Shown here: positions 43,507-56,611 of the stretch, piece by piece
Layout: every line of letters begins with the position of its first letter
Numbering within the stretch: position 1 is the stretch's first letter
Notes under the pieces: generated by a model
The model's input: only the letters and a program-made list of their open reading frames with translations
The model's database searches: none
What the model was told of the DNA's origin: nothing
NCBI GenBank assembly: GCA_002682825.1
Contig: NOKP01000014.1
Coordinates: 321,559 to 385,558, forward strand
DNA: 64,000 bases
Direction: 5' to 3'
Origin: Neonectria sp. B-13
Taxonomy: Eukaryota; Ascomycota; Sordariomycetes; Hypocreales; Nectriaceae
Made by a program: the position numbers and the translations under genes

Positions 43507-46500
43507 TTACATCCCTTGAAATCCTCCTCGTCCAGAACCAAAGAAACTCCCCCAGTCCGCTTGCATTCCTTGCTCTGTAAACATTTGCTGAATCTGTCTC
43601 TCCTGGTGCCGCTGTGTGTGAGCTCGCCTATTCGCCATCAAGTGTGCCGGGTGCGGCTGTGGCCGAACGTGTGGCTGGGCCTGCGGCTGCGGTTGCCGAT
43701 GTGGTTGCGGCGCCATCGGGTGGCCCGACGACGACGGCATCCCCATCATGTTGCCAGGATCAAACATCTGGCTTGATATGTTCATCATTGGCTGGCCTTG
43801 CTGGTGCATCATGTAGGGCGGTGGGTTTCCAAAGATCTGGCTCTCCACATCGTCAAATGTCCCGGTCAGGAATAGCTGCATGTCCTGGCCTTGGTCAGAC
43901 ACGCTGCTTGGCGGGTCCGACTTCCCGGGGAATCCCAGTTCCATCATCGGCTGGTTGGGGTAAGCAAACGGATCTTCCGATGGGAACATGAGCGACTCCA
44001 GCTTGTTCACGGGGTTGTGGATGCCGAGCGGCTGTGCTGGGTAGGGGTTGCGCTGCGAGCTGGTCGCCGTGCTCGTAGTAGAACCAGGCGTGTGCCGTGC
44101 TTGCATGTCCACCGGCATGAAATCCCCAAAGTTGGACGAGAAAACGCCGTCTTGGAATCCGGAAACACTGGTTGATGGCACTTGATCCATGGTGCCCTGG
44201 GTGAAGCTTGTCGCGTAGCTGGTGTTGGTGAGTTGGCTGCTGCCACGAACGAAGTCGTTGGTTTGTCGGGATGACATGCTTGGGGGCATTGTCGTTTGCT
44301 GCGAAGAGACCGACGAAGGCCGGCCCGTGGGGGCAGATCTCTTCTTAGAGGGCGCTGTTCGCATGCGTCCTGGGTCGAGCGACTCCGGCAACTGATCGAA
44401 CAAAACCTGCGTAGCTTCTGTCAGTACCGTATCAATTAGAGGCAGAAATCGATCACGTACCTCAAGTGCGTTCGTGACTCTCTCTGCAGACATGCTCTTG
44501 TCGGCCAGAGCAGCAATCATCTGCCTGCCTGCCCGGGCATCAGCCAGCACCTCGCCAGATCCCGGCTTCTCGGGGTTCTCAGTGGCGTAGAACACCAGTG
44601 AGAGGACGGCAAAGAACTCGGTGTAAAGCATGAACCAGTAAGGCCCGCTCAGAACACGCTGCTTGCGGATCTCAAGGCCAATATGCACGATGTTTCGAGA
44701 TACGCTGATCGCCGCCGCTGCGCATGCGTACGATAGCTCATCCACCTTGGTCCCTTGGCTGAGACGAGGAGATACATAGTGTAGGAAGGGACGGTACAAG
44801 ACCAGTTGCACATGCGCATAGGCAAATCTCAACAAGTGACGGACCCTAGACATCGTTAGCTTTCATGTCCGATAATCATTCTGCTCATCGAGACCGAAAC
44901 TTACCGTACGACTTCGATCGGACCGTCGGCGCTCGGTCGCCAGTTTTGCGGGAGCCTCTCAAACCAAGTGTGCAAATCGGCCTCGATTTCCTTGATTCGT
45001 CCGTAACTGATAAGATAGGTTGATGTTGGCTTGTTATCCTTCATCACACTCTGTCCCAGACCCTTCATCGGATAGACGTATTTGGTGATCTTGGAGAGAA
45101 TTTCCATCAGCTGAGAGTGCGCATTGAAGGCCTCGAAGAAGGAAGAAGTTCCTATAGGCGGCTGCAGAATCCCAGTAGCTGTGATGAATTCGTCATCGAC
45201 TTCAGCGGGGAAGGGCTGGTCGATATCGTCGACATTGAGGAGGAGGGGAAAGCCGAGTAAGGTTGAAACATAGATGTCCATCTGTCGTATCACATAGAAG
45301 ACGCGTTTTCGGACTTCTTCCTCGATCGTGTTGAGCTTTTCGTGTTGCAAGTGTCGGTGGAGGCCTATCTTCAGAGCTGAGCGAAGCGCAATACCGACGA
45401 AGGAGTAGCAACCGTTGAGATTTGATGTAGCCTGTAGGAATAGGATGATGAAGAGGAGGGCTTGTAATGAGGTGAGGTCACGGCATTCTGTTATGTCTTG
45501 CAGAAGGGCTCGTGCCGAGTTATAGTATTTAACGCTGTGACAATGAGTTAGCAATGACATGACAGCCATCCAAAAGGTGGACTCACCCTTCTTGGCTGGC
45601 TTCCCTGAAAGCCATGCCTTCTGATTCGTCATCCAAATTGTTGTACATGCAACCCAGGGCCATGACGGCGAAGAGAAGTCCGAGGAAGTGGGTTTCGTCC
45701 TGAGACAAGTTGTCGAGCGGTTTTTCGTAGATCTTTTCAAAGTTCTCGTAAAATGACGGGACGTGGACGATCCGGACAAGGCAGGTCGCGCAACTGAGAG
45801 AGTAGTAGCAGAGCTTGCGGGCTACCTCCTTGGGTGGCAGCTCGGGACAAGATGGTACAGCGGAGAATGGAGAATTGGCGGCCGGGGAGGGTGAGTCGAG
45901 GTTCGCAAGGCCGGGAGTTCGATCAGGTCGGGGAAGGAAGGGTGTCTTTCCCACGGGACCCAGCATCCCTCGAAAATGTTCCTTCATTCGCTTGAGGAAA
46001 ACGGCACCGGACGAAACGCCATGGAAATCCCAGCCTCCACGATCATCTATCTCGAGTTGTCCGATGGAATCAATCATGGAGGTGAGGTGAGATTCGCTAG
46101 GATCGGGGTGCTGCTGCACCAGTTGAGTTTGCTGAGCAAGTTGAGGTGTCCGGCTTTTCGAGGAGCGGGCATGTTCGCGGTTGTGGAATTCCTGCTGAAT
46201 AGCTGGATCGAGATTGGGGTCGGCCAGATCGACATCGGGCATGAATTTGTGAAGCAGCGACTCGGCGCGTTGTAGACGACTTTCGAGGGCTTCGATGTAT
46301 TGTGGTGCGGGGTTTCTCCTTCGATTTGAAGGTTTGTCGTATGTGCATTCTACGAGGCAAATCAGTTAGTTTGGTGGCCGTGGTGAAGCGTTCCGGAGTT
46401 GAAAGGGGGGAGGTGAGGTTATGAGTCGACGAGACGCCAAGAGGAGGCACAAATCGGGAAGCGTACCGTAACTATAGACAGAGCAGTGAGTGCAAGGTTG

Positions 46501-46710
46501 TTTGCCATCACACTTGATTTTCTTGCGGCGGCATTCATCACAGGCGCGCGTCACTCGTCGTCGTTTCTGGATCGGTTGTGATCGCGCGTCAGTCCCGTCG
46601 TCGTCGAGATCATTGTCCGACTTGGCGCTGAGGGATGGTGATGGGGCGTCGTTGGCCTGCCAGTCGGTTGACGCCTGGCCGGGATCGTCCTCGGCGACAT
46701 CAGGCGACAT
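43507..46710 (-). CDS. Zn2Cys6 transcription factor with Fungal_trans domain, about 5 exons
   Basis: The ATG at 46710 starts an acidic N-terminus, then [20 protein letters not shown] and [20 protein letters not shown] (six zinc-cluster cysteines, interrupted by an intron at 46467 to about 46350). A basic linker and dimerisation helix follow ([20 protein letters not shown]). The middle-homology Fungal_trans domain spans the next exons: [60 protein letters not shown] and [19 protein letters not shown]. The C-terminus is Pro-, Gln- and Ser-rich ([20 protein letters not shown]) and probably an activation region. Introns are near 45590-45537 and 44905-44850. One more likely intron (about 44460-44407) is in frame and may be retained. 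The zinc-cluster region is of the type in conserved filamentous-fungal regulators, perhaps the CLR-1 group, but I am not sure of the orthologue. Confidence 0.88.
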
Positions 46711-47088
46711 TTCAGGCTAAACTAGGTCAGCAAAAGGGCGACGATGATGATGGCGATGGCGATGATGAGGGCGCTGGGCGCTGGGCGCCAGGGGAGGGTG
46801 GAGGGGAGAATGAAGGAGGATGGCGCTGGGAGGGAGAGGGCACCTCGACCTTGCGCTATGCACCAAGCACCAGCGACGACGGGGGTGTGCGCGGTGGGCG
46901 TTGGTAATGCATGCGCAAGCATCGGGGCGTGTACTGCGCTGTACAAGTCTTGGGCAAGTCTTGGGAGGCGTCATGCTCAAGACGCGGGCTGGGGCGGGGA
47001 GGGCTCACCATTACTCAGGCTCGAGGGCCGCTGTCAAAGCAGGCGTGCGAGTATTATTTGGTGTAGATGGAGGTGAGGCGATGGGTAG

Positions 47089-47114
47089 CGACTGCGACTG
47101 CGACTGCGACTGCG
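47089..47114 (+). repeat. Microsatellite (CGACTG)n
   Basis: About four copies of GCGACT in the transcription-factor leader region. Confidence 0.8.
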
Positions 47115-48471
47115 CGGGCGACGACAGAGGCGGGCGACGGCGGGTGATCGAGGGGGGGATGCGACCTGAGGAATGAGAACGAGTCGAGTTGCAGGGGCGT
47201 ACTTCGTAAGAATGGGCGTAGAATGCAAGGCCAGCGGCAAGCCCATGTCCCAATTGCCCCAAGAGTCGCGGGCCTAGGCCATCAGCGGGGGGGAGGTCAA
47301 CGCAGCTGCCGCAAGGTGTTGGCAGGGCGTGATGGCAGCGAGGTTTTGTTGTGGGTTGGAGAGAGAGGGAGGGAGAGAGCGAGACACCGAGAGAGGTTGT
47401 AGGTTTCTGAGTGGGATGTCGGATTTCGCGACCGGGGCGGGTGGTCAAACAGCGAGCGAAAGAGCAGAAACACAGCGGAAAGGGCGCGGGACGAGAGACG
47501 AATCGAGGGAGGTCTGTTCAGTCACCGCAGCGCAGTTGCAGTGCAGTGCAGCGCAGCGAGTGGAGAGCGCTGTCGAGCCTAGGCTTTCGTTCCTCTGGGG
47601 CCTTTTTTCGGGGCGCGTTGGACAGTGTGTCGGCGAGCACGGTACGGGCAGCACGGTGCGGCACCACGGCGGGTTGAGCGGTTTCGCAGCGGGCGTACAG
47701 TGTACAGCACAGTAGGTGAATGGGTCCAGGGCGGTGCCAGCAAGAAAAATTGGGCGATAGAGCGAGTGCCAAGAGCGAGTCCAAGCTGCCAAGGTCTTGA
47801 AAACAGTGCCAAGAGACAGGGCCAAGAGAAGAGGACCAAGAAAGAGAGGGCCAATGTGAGCGAGAGTGAGACGAGTGGGCGAGTAGGGCGAGTAGAGCGA
47901 GGAGGTAGACGAGAGACGAGAGAGGACAAGGCGGAGAGGGGAAATGCCGACAACCGGGGGAGAGAGAGAGAGAGATGCGCGGATCTCAGTCTGATAAGGA
48001 GTTTGAACGATGGGCGATGGTCGAGAGGAGAGGGACCAAAAACGACGAGGACGAGATGGGCCAGGGGGAAAGTAATAAAGTCGCTGGGAAGAGGTGCCAA
48101 CGGCTGCGGCTACGGAGCTTGAGAGCGAAGCAGCGAGAGCAGCACCTACTACGTAGTACGTAGTAACGTGCTGTGCTGGTGCCGGTGGATGAGTGATGAG
48201 GCGACTAGAGAGAACCCCGAATAACAGGACATGGTTCTTTTTGGAGGGTGGCCCAACTGGGAATAGAGAGGGAGAAGAGGGAACCCACTTGAAGTCCGTG
48301 GGGCACCAGCCCAGTCTCAGCAGCCGGCCGATGGATCATGGATGGATTGCAGAAGGAGGGTTGGTTGGTTGGCCGGCTGGTTGGCTCAGGGCTGCCGGTC
48401 GAGTCGAGTCGAGTCGCAGGTCCAAAGCCCGATATCCGATGTCCGAATTGGCGCGGCCGGCGACGGAGATG

Positions 48472-48495
48472 GTGATGATGATGATGATGATGATG
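48472..48495 (+). repeat. Microsatellite (GAT)n
   Basis: About eight copies of TGA/ATG trinucleotides. Confidence 0.85.
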
Positions 48496-48846
48496 GCATG
48501 GCATGTCATGGGCGGGCGTACTAACATGCAGCGAGAAACGCCCAGATTATTTCCCATGTTCAGGTCGACGGTCGTTTGTTTGGTTTGTCCAGGTCGTGGT
48601 CTTGTCCTCGCACGGTGCCGCCGAAGGCCGAGCGATTTGTTGCGAACCTGCGGATCGGCCTTGAGGCGCGGCCACACGAATTCAATTGAGACCATCGGTC
48701 GGCGGTACGTACTGCGGACTGGTGCAAACCAAACCCGCGCCGGTATTGATGGAGTGGTGGTGGGCCACAGGGGGCGCCTCCGGTAGCCCGCTGTCTTGTC
48801 TCTGGCCCTCCGTCATGTTCTGTCCTGTCCTGTCCGTCTCGCTTTC

Positions 48847-48847
<1 letters not shown>

Positions 48848-48879
<32 letters not shown>
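48848..48879 (+). repeat. Microsatellite (GCTT)n
   Basis: About eight uninterrupted copies of CTTG. Confidence 0.85.
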
Positions 48880-49720
48880 CGTGTGTGCGGCGTGCCTGTC
48901 GTGCGTCCTGCGTGTGGTTGTCGAATCACTAGTACACTAACAGACCAGACCCAACCAACCACATGGGTGTGGAAGGGCTGAGGCGTCGCACGGCTAACAC
49001 GGAACCCAAGTGCCTGGCCGGCCTGGCCTCGACGGGACAGGGACCACGGTGAGGACGGGAGGGACTCGATGGAGGCACTGGAACTCTCCACCAACCCGGG
49101 CTGTGCAGCACTGCAGCCGCTGCCGCAGTCCGTCCACAGTCCACAGTGGACGTTCGCCGTAAAACCTGTCTCCGTAAACAACAGCAGATTTGATTTGACA
49201 GCGCAGGGGGAGTCACCAATAAATTCAACCGAGTCTCAGGCCCCCCGGTGGAATCTACTACGCGGATGGGCTACGACTACGTCTCGGTAGGTATTGAATT
49301 TGCCCAGTTTGCCTCTCTCTCCTCTCTCCTCTCTCCCGTTCCTTGTGTGGGCGAGACGGGGGACGGACGCACTACCTACCTACGTACCTACACATACGCG
49401 TCTCCTCCTCCGTGAAAGCCAAGGTTTAGCTTAAATGTGTTCCCAGGGCCTCCACTGGCCCAAACGGGCGTCCTAGTGCGTGCTGTAGAGTAAGGTACAT
49501 TTACGACGGTGCCAACCTAGATCCTTCGGTGCGGATGGCAGATACAGGAGTAAGGTTAAGGTAACGAGCGAACGAACGCACGCACGCAGAACCGACACCA
49601 GCCGCGAAAAGCGAAGATGATCAGCAGAGGGGGGTGGAAGGGAACATGCAGCAGAGGGACATGATGCAGAGCCCTAGAGGGGAGTGAGTATGCACACAGG
49701 CGGCATGGCTTGTTGCTAGA

Positions 49721-49744
49721 TGGCTGGCTGGCTGGCTGGCTGGC
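49721..49744 (+). repeat. Microsatellite (TGGC)6
   Basis: Six copies of TGGC in a row. Confidence 0.85.
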
Positions 49745-52700
49745 GCAATGCGAATGGGGGCGGGCATGAGGCATGGACATGCATGGGCATGGGACGGGGT
49801 ATTTGGGACATGGGGGAGACAATAGGGCGGGCAATGTTCGAGACTGTCTGCCCTTCGCCGGCCATAATCCAGATCTCCATCCTACGATGCAGCCCCCCGA
49901 GCAAGGACCCAACTGCATGCAACAGGGGCAATGGGGCACTTGTTGTGCTTGCTGCTTTCAATGCTTGTCACTTGAATGCTTTCCCTGCGAGTGGGCGGCA
50001 AATTCCACTCGCTCAAGCGTCTGAGAGACTGAGACAAACTCGAGGGTCAAAGACGCACGACTCGATTGTGTGGAGAAGCGTCTTGTTTCCGTGTTATCTG
50101 CGGTGTGTTATGTCCGGTCAGCTCATCTCGGTGATATGGGAATTGACCGCACTGTGAGTCCGCTTCTTACTCGCTCGCCCTTTCGGCCTTATCATCTGTC
50201 TACCAAAACACACCAGCAAAGTCTTGGACGTAACGAACGATATGATGAAATGGCGTATTCTTACCGTGAAAATGCCACCGTCTAGAATGACGACACGCAC
50301 AATGCTAACCTGCAACTCTATTTTCCCCCAGACTTCCACTCCGAATTATCCCCAGCCTGACTTCCCGGCCAGCCCGAAAAGGGCATTCGCAGCCATCAAC
50401 GGTTGCAAGGCAGGACGCATGAAGCCATGACCCACAAGAGAACACTTACTTGTATCCGTATGTACGAAGTAGGGTTGGCGGGGGAGACCACAAAACAACA
50501 AGGCGGACATCCACCGAGCACAAACACGGGCGAAACACACACACGGCCAAATCCCGTCGACAGGCGTTGACTCGGCGTGCGACGGACTCCCCGAGGGCGC
50601 CCAGCCACCAGCGTCCTGCAAGATTACGCCATCGTACAGACCAGCTTACTTCCCAAGCGAAGAAGAAGAAAGGAAGAAGAGTATCGCTAAGGTAAACTAC
50701 ACGACACATGCATTTCCAAAAGAGCGGACTTCGTATGGACTGCACAAATGACATCCTGTCGAGCAGCGAGAAGAAGCTTAATTCAGGTGCCCACCTCGGG
50801 GCGAGATCTTCGGCTCCGGGAAACACGGGACTAGCCCGAAGCCTATGCCCGGGCTGTGGCCGCCGCTGCAACTGGCTGAAATCGAGATCTGCACCGTGTG
50901 GGAGGAGCCAGCAGGTGCAATGCCAATGGGCTTCGGCGCCGTCACGGCGAGCCCACCGAAAAAGTTTGCCTAAGTAGCAGATCTCGTTTGCAGGCGTATC
51001 AACTACGAATGATGGCTCGCTCGCTCACTTGCGTCGGCATGTCCCGCACCTTTGTCAAAGAAGGCACTAAAAATGCATTTGCCCATGCTCTCGACCCTCC
51101 AGTCCACCGTCTCGCCGATGGACTAATGCCACCTAATTCTTTACCTAGTAAAAGTGCCGCAACTTCGCGATATGCAGGGATGCAGTCAAATCCGCATGCC
51201 ATGGGGTCGTCCGGCACTCGAACATGACATCACCCTTTTCCCTCGACCTTCTCTTTGGCGGTCTCCGTCTCTGCGGGATGCCGCCGCCGAAGTGCCATCT
51301 TGGCGCCAAGCCTTTCTCCCAGACAAGCTGCACAAGCGTCCCGTCGGCAACGAGCCCTCGGGTTCAAGATGCCAGATCAAATGTTTTCCAATCCTCCAGG
51401 AGAGCCCCCTTGTCAAACACCCCGTCGTGTCATTGGCGGAAATGGTGCCTTGCGACAGGACCCTATCCATGGCTGGACGGGGTTCCTTTCTTTTCTCCTC
51501 GAGCAATCCCCTCGTTTTGGATGGTTGATAGCGGAGAGTGCGAAGATCCTGTTCGGCACCGACCGGATTTGCCTGCGTCTCGGCCGCACGAGTCTTGGCA
51601 TCGAAGTCTTGTTTCAACTGCTTCTATGGTATTTTCAACAATGCCATTCTCAGATTCCGTAGCTGAAGGAAATGGGATTCATTCACTAACATACTCGATC
51701 CTCGTTTTGTCCATTTGTCTTGTTCCGTACATATCCTCTCAGCGTCCATAGTCGCAACCATCGTAGTCCCTCATCCCAAATTCTTTTTAGTACGCTTCAT
51801 CGCGTTTTGTTCATGCTCGCACCTCCCCGTCTTGCCGCTAACATAGGTAGGTCATCGGCGCCACTCACGCCCGATTTGCCAACGTCAGATCTCACCATTG
51901 CATGATTCGAGCCCTCCGTATCGGTGCCGGAATCGGCAGGCGATGAGATCTCATCTACATGATAGTATTTCCTTGCGTTGAGTTACAGCCGAAGATCCCG
52001 GAGTCTACCAATACGTCATCATCGCCCTGCATCAATGTAAATGCCAGGGAAAATCAAGGGTCCAGCCAGACACCGGGCGACGAATACACAAACGACGGAG
52101 AGGGTTGACACTAATGCTGGGGGGAGATCGTGTGGTTCGCCTGCCGAAGACGTGGCCTGGTGGAAACCCTCAACTTCTGCAACCTTGATTGCGTTTGCAG
52201 TCTTCTAGAATGTGACGGGAATAACGCAACGCTCAAGCCACTCAGCCGACCTAGAACCCATTCAGAAGGTAATGACGACACCGCATACCGCCAAAATGCC
52301 GATACCCATCCTTCTCCAGTCCGGGGCCTTACAGTAGTCAGCAATAAACGGGATTATGGATATCTCGGCGAGCTGAATAGACAGATCCCTGCATCCATCG
52401 CGCGGTTTTCGTGCCACAATTCCAAGATGCGTTCAGCGGGCGAATCGTGAGTTTGCAACGGCCGCAATCCCTGCAAGACAAGGCACCTTCTTGTCCAATC
52501 CAATGGCAGAGATTAGTTGACTGGTCGCACCACATCATAAGCTTGTTCGCAACGACAGGCCGGACAGTCTGGAACTAAACCATGCGCAATCTTTATTTTA
52601 GGGACTGTGCCAAGTGACCATCTTGGCCCGCTCACAGTGTGGCCTTCTCCAAGACCAGACACTGTAGAGTCGGCCGCCGCTCGAGCCGCGGTGCATTTGA

Positions 52701-53083
52701 TGTAATAGACAACATTGGCGTGCATTGCTTATTCCAAGTACCGACATCGGAGGGTCAACAGCCATCGACGTAACCCGGGGTCTCCGGATCCGAAAGCTTG
52801 CCACTTCGCGTCTGTTGCCAGTGCTCTAGATCCGGATCTTACTGGTTGATCTGGCGCTGTTTCGAGTAGAACTACCCTAGAGCATTTGGCACACCGAGAC
52901 ACACCGAGACTCACCTTGAATCCTCCCCGCCTTCACGTAAACCGCCAGAGCTCGGCTGCCCCCACTACAGCCTGTCTGCCTGCGAGCAAGCGCACCTTCA
53001 CGCCCCCAAACGAACAGCTCTGGAAGCTCTGTCGCATTGAAACCACCGACTCCAGTGATCCGTTCACCGAGTTCAGCTACACC

Positions 53084-54723
53084 ATGGCCTCGTCCGGCCC
53101 ACTGCTGGGTTTCTTTACCCAGATGAGCAACATGGGCGGCGTCATCGTCAAAGGTTGGTGTGCTCCTCGCCGTTGAGCTCGTTTGCTCCGAATGCCGATT
53201 GCTGACGTTGTGCCAGACCAGCCCAAGCTCGACCTCGACCTCTACCTCCAGAACTACTCAGGTATGCTATCCTCACTCCTCGCCGGGTCCTGCTTCCGCT
53301 AACGCCGAACTTGTGCCTCTTCAGGTCGAACGAGATACGATCGCCTCATCCTCATCGGAAAGTGCTCCGTGCCGCTATGCATCGACGCCCTCAGGGCTGC
53401 TGTAACAGAGGCAAAGGCCGGTTCAGATGTCTTGAGATATAGAGAGGCATGGGACTGTCTTCGTGTGGCCGCCCCCGGAGAGCCTGAGGCGCAGAGGGAC
53501 GACAGTTGGATTGAGACCACTGAGCGTGCAAACAGGGCGGAAACGGCACGTCTCGAGGCTGAGCTCAAGGGCTACAAGAACAACCTAATCAAAGAAAGCA
53601 TCCGGGTGAGCAAACTTCAGTGAATGTGTCGCACTGAAATCAGCTGACCTCTCTCCCCGCATAGATGGGCAACGAAGACCTAGGGCGGCACTTTGAAAGC
53701 ATTGGACATTTGAACGAGGCTGCGGATGCGTACAGCCGGATGCGCCAGGACGTTAGCACAACCAAGCATATTATCGACTGTGGTATGCACCTCGTCAGCG
53801 TCTCTCTACAGCGTCGCGACTGGACCATGGTTCTCAACAACCTCGGCAAGATTACTGGCGTGCAGGGCAGCAGCGACGACGACAAATCCTCACAAGCCTA
53901 CACCAAAATCGTCTCCGGAATTGGCCTGATGGGTCTTGGTCACTACCACGATGCCGCGAAGAGCTTCCTCCTGACCGACTTCAGTGTTCCTGCGACGACG
54001 TACAGCCACATCGCAAGTCCCAACGACGTCGCTATCTACGGAGGGCTGCTCGCCCTGGCCACCATGGAGAGGAAGGATCTCCAAGCTCGCGTACTCGACA
54101 ACCAGTCTTTCCGAACATTTCTAGAGCATGAACCCCATATCCGAAAGGCCATCAGCCTCTTCGTCAACGGCCGATACTCGAGTTGCTTGGCGATTCTTGA
54201 GTCAGTCCGCAACGACTACCTGCTGGATATATATCTGCAGCGACACATTCCTGCCATTTACTCCAAGATCCGCAGCAAGTCCATCGTCCAGTATTTTGTG
54301 CCCTTCTCGTGCGTCACCCTCGCTAGCCTGGATGAGGCCTTTTCTCAGGCGGGAGAATCTACCGAGCAGGAGCTGGTCGCCATGATACGCGCAGGCACTC
54401 TTAAAGCGCGACTAGACGCCAAGAACAAGGTATGGATTCTAACATGCCTAAATTAATATTGAGTTACTGACTGGCTGGTATAGTTGCTCGTTGCCGTTGT
54501 GCCAGATCCCCGCCTACAGATGCAAAAGCAAGCTCTGGAAGTCGCGCGTCACTACGAGCAGGAAGCCAAGGAGAGACTCCGTCGCATGAGCCTCATGGCC
54601 GCCGGCCTTGAGGTTGCCGGCAACAAGAAGCAGCACGGCGGTCAGGGTCCCAGGCCAGGAATAGATGAGGCCTGGTACGACGACGCTAAGTCGCTTCCGA
54701 GTGGAGTTGAGGCTCAAGGCTGA
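53084..54723 (+). CDS. csn1: COP9 signalosome subunit 1 (PCI domain), 5 exons
   Basis: Exons 53084-53153, 53217-53261, 53325-53605, 53665-54429 and 54484-54723 give 466 aa. The join over two small exons gives KDQPKLDLDLYLQNYSGRTR and YDRLILIGKC, the N-terminal signature shared by CSN1 and fungal CsnA. The central helical repeat region includes ESIRMGNEDLGRHFESIGHL and AADAYSRMRQDVSTTKHIID. The PCI domain (about 300-430) holds FVPFSCVTLASLDEAFSQ and LVAMIRAGTLKARLDAKN. CSN removes Nedd8 from cullins; in ascomycetes it controls development and secondary metabolism. The start at 53084 is chosen over an upstream in-frame ATG (52886) because the extension is not conserved-looking. The C-terminus is slightly basic (GNKKQHGGQGPRPG). 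Confidence 0.92.
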
Positions 54724-55175
54724 TGGTCTCCTACTTGGGCCAAATCGCCGTGAAGGATGAATTGCCCCTGAAGGGGAGGGCTACCGCTTGGCAACAACGA
54801 CCGCTGTTTGGCGGAATATTTTGAGGAAACGATGGAACCAGCAAAGACTATTTGCCGGACGGTGCCGAATCAGAATTGAGAATGCGTACATCACGGCCAG
54901 GCGTTCAGGGGCCCGGTTACTACGGCACGTCGAATGACGTACCTTGCGAGATTAGATCAGGCGCAAAGGGGCATAGTATCGAAACCAAATTATGAACTTG
55001 TTATTCCCGCTGAACCTCCGGCGAGAAGCCAGATGAGATGGTCTTGATCACAGTTGTCCAGTGTCCTGATCCTTGTTGTCTAAACTTGCGGGGGTATCAT
55101 TGATGTTTTGTACGTAGTCTAGCCTTGCCTTTATCCGGCCCGTCCCCGGACACCCTTCGTCGCTTCCGTCCCTCC
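54724..55175. other. Convergent spacer
   Basis: It carries the CSN1 and PRP18 3' UTRs. Nothing else recognised. Confidence 0.4.
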
Positions 55176-56274
55176 TCAGCCCATCAACTGCCGGAGATCC
55201 GTGGGCGGCCACCGCACCTGGGCGAAGGTGAGACATCGCTTGATGCTCTGGAGGTACTTGCGCGTGACCTCGTCGCCCATAACGTGGCCCTTCTCGCCGT
55301 TGTGCAGCTTCTCGCGAGCGCTACGCTCGTGGATACCCACCATGGTCACGCCGATGGGCCACGCAGCCTTGCCGATGCTGAGGCGCAGGTACCCGTCGTT
55401 GGCGTCGACGTAGCGGCGCTCCTGCAGGGCCTGAACGATCTCGATCACGGGCTCGATGATGGAGTCTTCGAGGTCGCCTTGTTCGAATTTTCGGAAGAGC
55501 TGTTTTTGCAGTGTTAGTCCTGTTGAGCGTAGGATATAGTGGCCGGGTGGGACTTACCGGCTTCATGTTTTCGCGGGTCTGGACCATGGCGTTGTATGCC
55601 GTCTTGCTGGCGCTCGTCTCGCGCTTCTCTGCCTCCATCGCCTTCTCGTACTCCGTGAGAACCATTGTAAAGTAACTCGCCAGTTGCCTGAATAGCCACT
55701 TCCGGCCCTCCTTGTCCTGGGGCACCTTGGTGTCGACCTTCATGTCCTTCTCTTCCACCAGCTCCAGCGTCGTCGGGATCGGCCCCGTCGTCATCACCGT
55801 CGTCAGCTTCCTGTACCGCCTCAGCCGCGCCGCATGACCCTCTCCAAACAACACCACCGGCGCTCCGATTGCCCTTAGCTTTGCCACCAGCTCGTCCTCG
55901 GGTATGTCCTCGCCGCCCGCCGCAGCACCTTGGTCCTCCTCCTCGCCGGTTTTCCTCACCAGCTCCGGCAGGCCGAGTCGCTTGCGCCGCACGCGCTCCT
56001 CCTCGAGGTCCTGCTCCTCCCGGCGCTTGCGCGACTCCTCGGCGAGCTTGCGGCGCTTGTCCTCGCGAACGGCCGTCTCGGTGGCGATGTCCTCCTCGCG
56101 CTTGCGCTTGGCGGCAGCTTTGGATTCACGCTCAACCTCGAGAGCCTTTTGCTCGGCGATGTAGGCTTCTCTGCGCTGAGCTTCGACTTCGGAGCGCTTT
56201 AGGTACTTTTTGTCGTCGTTGGTGCTCTTCTTGGACTTGGAGAGCTCCTTGTTCATCAACGCAGCGAAATCCAT
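55176..56274 (-). CDS. PRP18: Pre-mRNA splicing factor Prp18, 2 exons
   Basis: The start at 56274 gives MDFAALMNKELSKSKK, the usual N-terminus of fungal Prp18; an in-frame ATG 31 codons upstream is less likely. A long charged helix (residues about 20-110, many Arg, Lys, Glu) is followed by the PRP4-like motif GLPELVRKTGEEED and LRAIGAPVVLFGEG. The intron near 55560-55505 joins ENMKP to LFRKFEQGDLEDSIIEP, starting the conserved Prp18 five-helix domain (VDANDGYLRLSIGKAAWPIG, the conserved loop, then KRCLTFAQVRWPP). Prp18 acts in the second step of splicing with Slu7. All parts are present. It shares a promoter region with SAP18. Confidence 0.93.
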
Positions 56275-56611
56275 CTTGGTGGGGTGGCGCTCGGGACCGA
56301 GGATCGTATTCGTAGCTTGGATGAGTAGAAGTTCGTCTTGGTATGGGGAGGTAATGTTACCAAGCAAACTGCCTTCAATGTTGGTTGGATTGACGAAGAT
56401 GTCGCAAAGTGAACGTCGCTGGGTTCATGATCATCTATGAGGACGCTCTGGTTATCGATTGCGGAAATATCTCGGCTAATCTTGATGTGAGCCTAGTGAT
56501 GTGCGCATCACTTTGGCCATCAACCTTCTGAAGAACGGAACAATGCGCAACTAAATAATAGCAGGGAAAGAGAGGAGTGTTCAATATTTTAATACGAACA
56601 ATAGAAAAAAC
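56275..56611. promoter_or_regulatory. Bidirectional promoter, PRP18 / SAP18
   Basis: Only 337 bases separate two divergent starts, so both promoters overlap here. It is AT-richer than the coding regions around it. No specific site recognised. Confidence 0.5.

Larger units (their letters stand above)
46711..53083. other. 6.4-kb gene-free region upstream of the transcription factor
   Basis: No gene recognised on either strand. The nearest 1.5 kb on the transcription-factor side is purine-rich on the plus strand (C- and T-rich on the coding strand), consistent with a long 5' leader. The region is dotted with short tandem repeats (listed separately). Open frames here have low-complexity or arginine/serine-rich translations without domain features. 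A palindrome TACTACGTAGTA lies at about 48147. Confidence 0.5.

Noticed and set aside
47579..48100. Leu/Ser/Pro-rich minus-strand frame upstream of the zinc-cluster factor
   Set aside because: Composition follows the C- and T-rich leader; no conserved segment or splice structure.
51186..51617. 143-codon charged minus-strand frame in the gene-free region
   Set aside because: Looks more protein-like than others nearby but has no domain, no clear leader and overlaps equally long frames on the other strand; not enough to call a gene.
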